64,000 nucleotides of DNA from Arenicola marina (lineage: Eukaryota; Annelida; Polychaeta; Arenicolidae): NCBI GenBank assembly GCA_964019135.1, contig OZ025255.1, forward strand, positions 1,116,001 to 1,180,000. The letters are read 5' to 3'. The notes under the pieces were generated by a model. The model was not told the DNA's origin. It saw only the letters and a program-made list of their open reading frames with translations, and did no database searches. The position numbers and the translations under genes were made by a program. Below are positions 13,331 through 21,079 of this stretch, piece after piece; the stretch's first letter is position 1, and each line of letters begins with the position of its first letter.

Positions 13331-15696
13331 GTAGACTGTATCGATCACGCTCCTCTGTGTAATCTAGCGGTAGCTCAGGGTGTAGACTGTACCGATCACG
13401 CTCCTCTGTGTAATCTAGCGGTAACGCAGGGTGTAGACTGTATCGATCACGCTCCTCTGTGTAATCTAGCGGTAACGCAGGGTGTAGACTGTATCGATCA
13501 CGCTCCTCTGTGTAATCTAGAGGTAATGCAGGTGTAGACTGTATCGATCACGCTCCTCCGTGTAATCTGGCGGTAACTCAGGGTGTAGACTGTATCGATC
13601 TCGCTCCTCTGTGTAATCTAGCGGTAGCTCAGGGTGTAGACTGTATCGATCACGCTCCTCTGTGTAATCTAGCGGTAGCTCAGGGTGTAGACTGTATCGA
13701 TCATGCTCCTCTGTGTAATCTAGCGGTAGCGCAGGGTGTAGACTGTATCGATCACGCTCCTCTGTGTAATCTAGCGGTAACGCAGGGTGTAGACTGTATC
13801 GATCACGCTCCTTTGTGTTTTCTAGTGGTAACGCATGTTGTAGACTGTATCGATCACGCTCCTCTGTGTAATCTAGCGGTAACTCAGGGTGTAGACTGTA
13901 TCGATCACGCTCCTCTGTGTAATCTGGCGTTAACGCAGGGTGTAGACTATATCGATCACGCTCCTCTGTGTAATCTAGCGGTAACTCAGGGTGTAGACTG
14001 TATCGATCTCGCTCCTCTGTGTAATCTAGCGGTAGCTCAGGGTGTAGACTGTATCGATCTCGCTCCTCTGTGTAATCTAGCGGTAGCTCAGGGTGTAGAC
14101 TGTATCGATCACGCTCCTCTGTGTAATCTAGCGGTAGCTCAGGGTGTAGACTGTATCGATCTCGCTCCTCTGGGTAATCTAGCGGTAGCTCAGGGTGTAG
14201 ACTATATCGATCTCGCTCCTCTGTGTAATCTAGCGGTAGCGCCGGGTGTAGACTGTATCGATCGCGCTCCTCTGTGTAATCTAGCGGTAGCTCAGGGTGT
14301 AGACTGTATCGATCTCGCTCCTCCGTGTAATCTAGCGGTAGCTCAGGGTGTAGACTGTATCGATCACGCTCCTCTGTGTAATCTAGCGGTAGCTCAGGGT
14401 GTAGACTGTATCGATCTCGCTCCTCTGTGTAATCTAGCGGTAGCTCAGGGTGTAGACTGTATCGATCTCGCTCCTCTGTGTAATCTAGCGGTAGCGCAGG
14501 GTGTAGACTGTATCGATCACGCTCCTCTGTGTAATCTAGAGGTAGCTCAGGGTGTAGACTGTATCGATCTCGCTCCTCTGTGTAATCTAGCGGTAACTCA
14601 GGGTGTAGACTGTATCGATCTCGCTCCTCTGTGTAATCTTGCGATAGCGCAGGGTATAGACTGTATCGATCACGCTCCTCTGTGTAATCTGGCGGTAACG
14701 CAGGGTGTAGACTTTATCGATCACGCTCCTCTGTGTAATCTAGCGGTAGCACAGGGTGTAGACTGTATCGATCTCGCTCCTCTGTGTAATCGAGCGGTAG
14801 CTCAGGGTGTAGACTGTATCGATCACGCTCCTCTGTGTAATCTAGCGGTAGCTCAGGGTGTAGACTTTATCGATCACGCTCCTCTGTGTAATCTAGCGGT
14901 AGCTCAGGGTGTAGACTGTATCGATCTCGCTCCTCTGTGTAATCTAGCGGTAGCGCAGGGTGTAGACTGTATCGATCACGCTCCTCTGTGTAATCTAGCG
15001 GTAGCACAGGGTGTATACTGTATCGATCACGCTCCTCTGTGTAATCTAGCGGTAGCACAGGGTGTAGACTGTATCGATCTCGCTACTCTGTGTAATCTAG
15101 CGGTAGCGCAGGGTGTAGACTGTATCGATCACGCTCCTCTGTGTAATCTAGCGGTAGCACAGGGTGTAGACTGTATCGATCTCGCTCCTCCGTGTAATCT
15201 AGCGGTAGCTCAGGGTGTAGACTGTATCGATCACGCTCCTCTGTGTAATCTAGAGGTATCGCAGGGTGTAGACTGTATCGATCACGCTCCTCTGTGTAAT
15301 CTGGCGGTAGCTCAGGGTGTAGACTGTATCGATCACGCTCCTCTGTGTAATCTAGCGGTAGCTCAGGGTGTAGACTGTGTCGATCACGCTCCTCTGTGTA
15401 ATCTAGCGGTAACTCAGGGTGTAGACTGTATCGATCTCGCTCCTCTGTGTAATCTAGCGGTAACTCAGGGTGTAGACTGTATCGATCACGCTCCTCTGTG
15501 TAATCTAGCGGTAACGCAGGGTGTAGACTATATCGATCACGCTCCTCTGTGTAATCTTGCGGTAGCTCAGGGTGTAGACTTTATCGATCTCGCTCCTCTG
15601 TGTAATCTAGCGGTAGCACAGAGTATAGACTGTATCGATCACGCTCCTCTGTGTAATCTAGCGGTAGATCAGGGTGTAGACTGTATCGATCACGCT

Positions 15697-16300
15697 TGCT
15701 AATCCCCAAAGCAACGTTTTCGAAACCCTGAAAATCCATTTCTAATCGATCCTTTACTTCCATCTAACATCAGAAACGTGTCATCTGCATATAGTCAGAT
15801 TTTAAGCTTTGTCTATAATACATATACCTTTTATCGTTTCTAATATATGTCCGCTCAATTGACAAGATAAATAGGTCTCGTCGCTGAGCACATCATTGTC
15901 GACTTCCTCGTCCTAAAACAAAAAAAGTATGAGAAAAACCCGTTGTTGACAACGCAACTTGAAACAGCCTTGCGTAGAATATTAATCCATGTAATCGAAA
16001 TATTTTCAAATCCATACGTTTTTTCATTTACCTTATTTATATAGTTTTAAATTAGAGTGTCCAATGCCTTTTCTAACACCTGTCTTTTTATTTTCAATTA
16101 GTTAATACATAATATCAAAAAGTAGCCTCGTGTTTTTACTTTTATTGGCCTATGTGTCCTGTAGAAATCCTTTCAGGTCCGAATTAATTACGTCGGGTAA
16201 AGCTTTTTTCATTCACTATGCTAATACACCAGACAGTATTTTATAATCCGTGTTTAATAATGAAATCGCACGGTCCTTCATGACTAACTGCGGGGTGTGT
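15697..16300 (-). pseudogene. LINE (L1/Tx1-type) reverse transcriptase fossil, truncated at both ends
   Basis: The minus strand carries, in order, reverse-transcriptase landmarks of L1/Tx1-clade non-LTR retrotransposons. ISLLNTDYKILSGVLA lies at about 16266-16219, then KKALPDVINSDLKGFLQD at about 16209-16156. A segment with RLLFDIM and IENKKTG follows, then KALDTLI near 16070-16050 and GFENISITWINILRKAVSSC near 16013-15954. The catalytic box LYADDTFLMLDGSKGSI is at 15794-15744, with the two aspartates of YADD preserved. The spacing between the QKGF-like and YADD motifs is close to normal for the family. Several in-frame stops and at least three frame changes show it is long dead. Only the fingers/palm part remains. 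The endonuclease, thumb and 3' end are missing, cut by the 51-bp array on one side and the 48-bp array on the other. Clade assignment is from motif recall, not a search. Confidence 0.87.
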
Positions 16301-16313
16301 GTTTTTCTACATT

Positions 16314-17998
16314 ACAGTACTGTGTCAGTGACTATAGCACTAGAGCGTCAAGTTGTCATCTCCCCTTGTAGTACTGTGTTAATAACCATGGGTTGTCCTA
16401 TGTTATCTTTATCTTACAGTACTGAGTCAATAACCATGGGGTGTCCTATGTTATCTTTATCTTACAGTACTTTGTCAATAACCATGGGGTGTCCTACTTT
16501 ATCTTTATCTTACAGTACTGTGTCCATAACAATGGGGTGTCCTATGTTATCTTTATCTTACAGTACTGTGTCAATAACCATGGGGTGTCCTATGTTATCT
16601 TTATCTTACAGTACTGTGTCCATAACCATGGGGTGTCCTACTATATCTTTATCTTACAGTACTGTGTCAATAACCATGGGGTGTCCTACATAATCTTTCT
16701 CTCACAGTACTGTGTCCATAACCACGAGGTGTCCTACTTTATGTTTAACTTACAGTACTGTGCCCATAACCATGGGGTGTCCTACTTTATCTTTATCTTA
16801 CAGTACTGTGTCAATAACCATGGGGTGTCCTACTTTATCTTTATCTTACAGTGCTGTGTCAATAACCATGCGTTGTCATATGTTATCTTTATCTTACAGT
16901 ACTGTGTCGATAACCATGGGGTGTCCTCCTTTATCTTTATCTTACAGTACTGTGTCAATAACCATGGGTTGTCATATGTTATCTTTATCTTACAGTACTT
17001 TGTCAATAACCATGGGGTGTCCTACTTTATCTTTATCTTACAGTGCTGTGTCAATAACCATGGGTTGTCATATGTTATCTTTATCTTACAGTACTGTGTC
17101 AATAACCATGGGGTATCCTAATTTATCTTTATCTTACAGTACTGTGTCAATAACCATGGGTTGTCATATGTTATCTTTATCTTGCAGTAATGTGTCAATA
17201 ACCATGGGGTGTCCTACTTTATCTTTACCTTACAGTGCTGTGTCAATAACCATGGGGTGTCATATGTTATCTTACAGTACTGTGTCAATAACCATGGGGT
17301 GCCTTACGTTATCTTTATCTTACAGTGCTGTGTCAATAACCATGGGGTGTCATATGTTATCTTTATCTTACAGTACTGTGTCAATAACCATGGGGTGTCC
17401 GGCTTTATCTTTATCTTACAGTACTGTGTCAATAACCATGGGGTGTCCGGCTTTATCTTTATCTTACCATACTGTGTCAATAACCATGGGGTGTCCTCCT
17501 TTATCTTTATCTTACAGTACTGTGTCCATAACCATGGGGTATCCTAATTTATCTTTACCTTACAGTAGTGTGTTAATAACCATGGGGTGTCCTACTTTAT
17601 CTTTATTTTACCGTACTGTTTCAGTAACCATGGGGTGTCCTACTTTATCTTTATCTTACCGTACTTTGTCAATAACCATGGGGTGTCCTACTTTATCTTT
17701 ATCTTACCGTACTTTGTCAATAATCATGGAGTGTCCTAATTTATCTTTATCTTACCATACTTTGTCAATAATCATGGGGTGTCCTACTTTATCTTTATCT
17801 TACCGTACTTTGTATATAACCATGGGGTGTCCTACTTTATCTTTATCTTACCGTACTGTGTCAGAAACCATGGGGTGTCCTACTTTATCTTTATCTTACC
17901 GTACTTTGTCAATAACCATGGGGTGTCACATGTTATCTTCATCTTACAGTACTGTGTCGATAACCAGGGGGTGTCCTCCTTTATCTTTATCTTACAGC
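16314..17998. repeat. 48-bp satellite array (about 34 units)
   Basis: Units of 48 bp contain GTGTCAATAACCATGGGGTG and end in CTTTATCTTACAG, so nearly every unit has an NcoI-type CCATGG. The first unit (16314-16370) is badly degenerate and the regular array runs from about 16371. One unit near 17265 is 6 bp shorter. Two plus frames are stop-free (16-residue repeats around MGCPTLSLSYSTVSIT and around YCVNNHGVSYFIFILQ) because 48 is divisible by three. Between about 16790 and 17360 units alternate between a TACTTTATC form and a CATATGTTATC form, pointing to a former dimer. From about 17590 the units use TTACCGTACT in place of TTACAGTACT, so the right end is a separate subfamily. Confidence 0.95.
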
Positions 17999-18033
17999 AC
18001 ATATTTTTCGCTTGAGAATAAACTTTTGCAAGT

Positions 18034-18120
18034 TAAACCGAAAATTAACGTTAGAAAAACGTTTACAAATAAATATTCGAAAGATACATGTAAACCGAAA
18101 ATTTACGTTAGAGAAACGTA
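18034..18120. repeat. Imperfect 57-bp direct repeat (two copies of a core)
   Basis: The segment starting TAAACCGAAAATTAACGTTA at 18034 recurs at 18091 with a single change in that stretch (TTAACG to TTTACG), followed by a shared GA-rich stretch and AACGT. The copies are 57 bp apart, immediately right of the 48-bp array. This may be the start or the remnant of yet another tandem repeat. Confidence 0.7.
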
Positions 18121-18159
18121 TGCAAAACATTAAGGCCGAAACCGAACCGTAATCGCGCG

Positions 18160-18345
18160 TGCCTTGTAATCTCGAGCCCAGGGTTCAATCCCCGATCCCC
18201 GACCTGGCGGGGAGGACCTTTCTGGGTCCGATGACTTCCACTACAACACTGGTGCCAAAGGTGACCACCCTGTGGCCACCCTCTCGGGAAAGACCCAGTG
18301 ACACAAGATCACCCAGATACCATGCCAAACTTAACTTAACGTCAG
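18160..18345 (+). repeat. Possible tRNA-derived SINE fragment (B box)
   Basis: GGTTCAATCC at 18182-18191 fits the Pol III internal B-box consensus GGTTCRANYCC. It is followed by a GC-rich body quite unlike the AT-rich surroundings, ending about 18340 near an ACTTAACTTAACG tract that could be a degenerate tail. No A box is visible at the expected distance upstream, so if it is a SINE it is 5' truncated. It could also be an unrelated GC-rich segment. A search against repeat libraries would decide. Confidence 0.35.
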
Positions 18346-18990
18346 ATACGTTAGCAGCTACGTTTAACGTTATTCTAACGTCATTATGCTCATTGATTTA
18401 ATGCTAAATTAACGTTTGCATTTTAACGTTGACAGTAAACCGCTGCCAAGCGTGGCAGGAAGGTCGACTTGTGCCGATCGCTACCGTTTGATATTCGTTT
18501 ATAAATTGTTTACTGTTAACGTTACAATGCAAAAGTTATTTTAACGTTAAATCAATTAGCTAAATTTGGATGGTATAATAGCTCGACAAATATGTTCTCT
18601 CAAACAATCTTCATAGTCTGCCATCATGATGAGCTTGTTTAATTATGCTTAACCACCGGCTGTTCAACGGGTATTCACTACCACTGTTCAAGCTCCTGTC
18701 TCACAATGTCATTGATTGTTTTTCTTGATTTTAGCGATCGATATATTTGCGGCAGTAGCATAACCAGTAGTGTAAACAGTTTGTAAAGTTTATTGCCAAT
18801 TTTTATTAACATCGATTGAGACTTATCCACTGCCTTAAATGAAACATATGGGTATAGAATACGGTTGACGCGACTTGTTCATATTCATTCCCGTTCCCAT
18901 TGAAATGCGTTCAGTAAAACACCACTGCGGATGGACCATGCTGAATCTCCATGCATCTCACTTCCTGTGTGCGTCCCCTGCACGAACCAA

Positions 18991-19061
18991 CAATATAGAG
19001 CTATACAGTTCTCGCGATCGGGCCGCGAGACTTTTGTTTTGAGGACAAACAAACACACGTG
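18991..19061 (+). repeat. Left arm of a diverged inverted repeat with hairpin
   Basis: This arm resembles the reverse complement of 19877-19952. Shared pieces in the same order are a CAATATAGAGCTATA-like start, an AGT...GACTT segment enclosing a hairpin, then TTTTGAGGACAAACAAAC, and finally CACGTG at 19056-19061. The hairpin stem is 19010-19016 paired with 19024-19030 (TCTCGCG/CGCGAGA). It could be a terminal inverted repeat of a decayed DNA transposon or MITE about 0.96 kb long, but no target-site duplication or transposase was recognised. Confidence 0.55.
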
Positions 19062-19301
19062 CTCCATGTTGAAGGATAGGCATCTCTAAGTCAATTTCTT
19101 TCCAGGTTTATTCTAAAGCCGGTGAGTCCCATTTCACTAAACATGGCTGTGGGAGGTATACGTTAAAATACTTGGAGGCGATGAACCGCAGAACTTTCGG
19201 AATATACAAGGAAAAATCCGTCTTCAAGACACTCGAAAGCTAAAAATAGCGTTCTAAATTTAGCCTGCACCCGGACTTTCACGAGTTCCCCAAACAGCGA
19301 G

Positions 19302-19309
19302 TGACGTCA
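19302..19309. promoter_or_regulatory. Full CRE palindrome (TGACGTCA)
   Basis: Perfect 8-bp cAMP-response-element palindrome, the consensus for CREB/ATF bZIP factors. A CACGTG E-box palindrome follows at 19318-19323. The surroundings are relatively CpG-rich for this island. Function is inferred from the motif alone. Confidence 0.3.
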
Positions 19310-19554
19310 CAGAGTCTCACGTGCCTCCGCGGTAACAAACATGACGAGAGCAAGTGATCGACTTAACTATTCCGCTGTCAAAATGTGCACTGCATGGAGT
19401 AACAACACACTGATTGCGCCATTAAACCACATGGTAAAGGTAAAATAGGACCAGTTGGATCGTTTTTGTATCACTTTTTGTATCAAGTTTCTTCATTCTT
19501 TGCAAGTTTCTATTTGAAACGTTGCGCCAACGTTGTCACCGGGGAGAATCCGTG

Positions 19555-19595
19555 TGACGTCATAATGCCTCGTTTTCGTAGGAAATGCATAAAAG
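19555..19595 (+). promoter_or_regulatory. Second CRE palindrome with a TATA-like box
   Basis: TGACGTCA at 19555-19562 is followed by CATAAAAG at 19588-19595, a spacing that would suit a TATA-type core promoter reading to the right. No downstream gene was identified before the 50-bp array at 20359, so this could be chance or a relic. Confidence 0.25.
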
Positions 19596-19876
19596 CGTTA
19601 GTTTCTCAGCCGTGTTGTCCCGTCGTAACAAATATTCGTCAGTGTTATGGGGCAAATGAATAAAAAATATGTCGTCTATCCGTTTTGTGCTGCTATATTT
19701 CTTAAATATTCTTAATCATATTGCTAGGGCTTCCGCAATGGACCCACCCCTCGGCGCCTGGCTGTTGCGCAGGTAGTCTGGTTCCCTGTCTCCGTCTTTG
19801 CGTGACATTTACGTTACGCCTACATCACAGATATTCAGGATACCAGTGTGCGCAAAGATTTTGAACTCGTTCCGGA

Positions 19877-19952
19877 CACGTGATTCGTTTGTTTGTCCCC
19901 AAAATCATTAAACAGGAAGTCTTGGCGAACAAGACTTTATAGCCCTATACTG
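19877..19952 (-). repeat. Right arm of the diverged inverted repeat with hairpin
   Basis: Read on the minus strand this arm begins CAGTATAGGGCTATAAAGTC and ends GGGGACAAACAAACGAATC plus CACGTG (19877-19882). A hairpin at 19919-19924 paired with 19930-19935 (GTCTTG/CAAGAC) lies at the same position as the hairpin in the left arm. The two stems differ in sequence but both still pair. About 0.8 kb of unrelated sequence separates the arms. Confidence 0.55.
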
Positions 19953-20017
19953 TAACACCGATGTTTGCGCCAAACAGCTGTGTAGTGAAACCATACATGA
20001 TAGTTTTGGCACATCGG

Positions 20018-20096
20018 TTTAGCGGGTAAAGACCGCCTGCGTCACACCCTCTCTCCCTTCGCCCAATAGTCACCAGCGAGTATCGATTCTGAAAGA
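20018..20096 (+). repeat. Possible tRNA-like (SINE head) segment
   Basis: TTTAGCGGGTAAAGACCGCC at 20018-20037 resembles the D-arm/A-box part of tRNA-derived SINEs. About 60 bp downstream GTATCGATTCT (about 20079-20089) approximates a B box. Matches are imperfect and the body cannot be traced, so this is a weak call. Confidence 0.25.
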
Positions 20097-20304
20097 AAGC
20101 AATAGTCGGGCAATAATACAGTGTATTGCAAGAACTTTAGCCGTGCATTGCTAAACACGCAAATTCAAAATTCATTATTCCCATTGGCAACGGAAGCACA
20201 CAAATACAAAGTAATGGTTAATTGTTCTCCTGTAAATAACGTTAATTGTACGTACCTTCAGTAAAAAAGCATCACAGCTCCGTGCATCTTCTCTACTTTC
20301 AAAC

Positions 20305-20320
20305 GTTCTTACCTTCCAGG
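20305..20320. promoter_or_regulatory. Splice-site-like sequence flanking the 50-bp array
   Basis: On the minus strand AAG/GTAAGA forms a near-perfect 5' splice donor (boundary between 20313 and 20312) about 45 bp past the array end. On the plus strand the same bases read as a pyrimidine-rich tract ending TTCTTACCTTCCAG, a good 3' acceptor. Either would place the array inside a transcription unit. Neither is proved. Confidence 0.3.
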
Positions 20321-21079
20321 ACCCAAGGGCCTTGTGTTGTGTTCCTGCTCTGGGCTTTCATGACTATAGAGCCAGAGGAATGACAGGGATATTGACTAGT
20401 GCTGACCACATGAATATAGAGCCAGAGGAATGACAGGGATATTGACCAGTGCTGACCACATGAATATAGAGCCAGAGGAATGACAGGGATATTGACTAGT
20501 GCTGAGGACATGAATATAGAGCCAGAGGAATGACAGGGATATTGACTAGTGCTGACCACATGAATATAGAGCCAGAGGAATGACAGGGATATTGACCAGT
20601 GCTGACCACATGAATATAGAGCCAGAGGAATGACAGGGATATTGACTAGTGCTGAGGACATGAATATAGAGCCAGAGGAATGACAGGGATATTGACTAGT
20701 GCTGAGGACATGAATATAGAGCCAGAGGAATGACAGGGATATTGACTAGTGCTGACCACATGAATATAGAGCCAGAGGAATGACAGGGATATTGACTAGT
20801 GCTGAGGACATGAATATAGAGCCAGTGGAATGACAGGGATATTGAACAGTGCTGACCACATGACTATAGAGCCAGAGGAATGACAGGGATATTGACCAGT
20901 GCTGACCACATGAATATAGAGCCAGAGGAATGACAGGGATATTGACTAGTGCTGAGGACATGAATATAGAGCCAGTGGAATGACAGGGATATTGAACAGT
21001 GCTGACCACATGACTATAGAGCCAGAGGAATGACAGGGATATTGACTAGTGCTGACCACATGAATATAGAGCCAGAGGA

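Larger units (their letters stand above)
1..15696. repeat. 51-bp satellite array (about 308 units)
   Basis: Head-to-tail 51-bp units fill the stretch from the left window edge to 15696. The unit opens AATCTAGCGGTAGCTCAGGG and closes CACGCTCCTCTGTGT. Each unit carries a ClaI-type ATCGAT and an overlapping GATC. Units differ mainly at a few sites: AGC/AAC and GC/TC/AC around the CAG, CAC versus CTC before GCTCC, and TGT/TAT/TTT before ATCGAT. The unit length is very constant. Only three length changes are obvious, single-base losses near 1488, 3735 and 13530. Because 51 is 17 codons, one plus frame (17-residue repeat NLAVAQGVDCIDHAPLC) and one minus frame (around TEERDRYSLHPELPLDY) stay open for long stretches. 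This is a property of the unit and not evidence of a gene. The array is truncated on the left; on the right it stops abruptly inside a LINE remnant. Confidence 0.97.
17999..20358. other. Single-copy island between the 48-bp and 50-bp arrays
   Basis: About 2.4 kb without an obvious satellite. Reading frames are short (the longest are 60-80 codons, for example 18159-18401 plus, 18885-19067 minus and 19466-19663 plus) and I recognise none of the products. AACGTT-type motifs are unusually frequent between about 18035 and 18550. An AATAAA occurs at 19659-19664 on the plus strand. The island holds the direct repeat, SINE-like pieces, inverted-repeat arms and CRE palindromes listed separately. The remainder shows nothing I can name. 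Confidence 0.7.

Noticed and set aside
3869-13537. 3,222-codon plus-strand open frame (repeat NLAVAQGVDCIDHAPLC) as a giant Cys-rich protein
   Set aside because: The 51-bp unit is 17 codons with no stop in this frame, so length is automatic. The minus strand is also open in one frame, variant sites include many non-silent changes, and no non-repeat domain, signal peptide or splice context is present.
16250-18133. Open frames across the 48-bp array (147, 226 and 473 codons)
   Set aside because: Two overlapping plus frames are open at once because the unit is 16 codons. The tail into single-copy DNA has no recognisable domain.
18159-18401. 80-codon plus frame as a protein
   Set aside because: It coincides with the GC-rich SINE-like segment, and openness follows from its composition.
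19106-19121. 16-nt micro-exon between TTTCTTTCCAG and GTGAGT
   Set aside because: Both splice sites look good, but the interval is too short to judge and no flanking exons are recognisable.
19466-19663. 65-codon plus frame as a small gene
   Set aside because: Short, no recognised family. It lies downstream of CRE motifs and ends at an AATAAA-overlapping stop, but this is no more than expected by chance in 2 kb.
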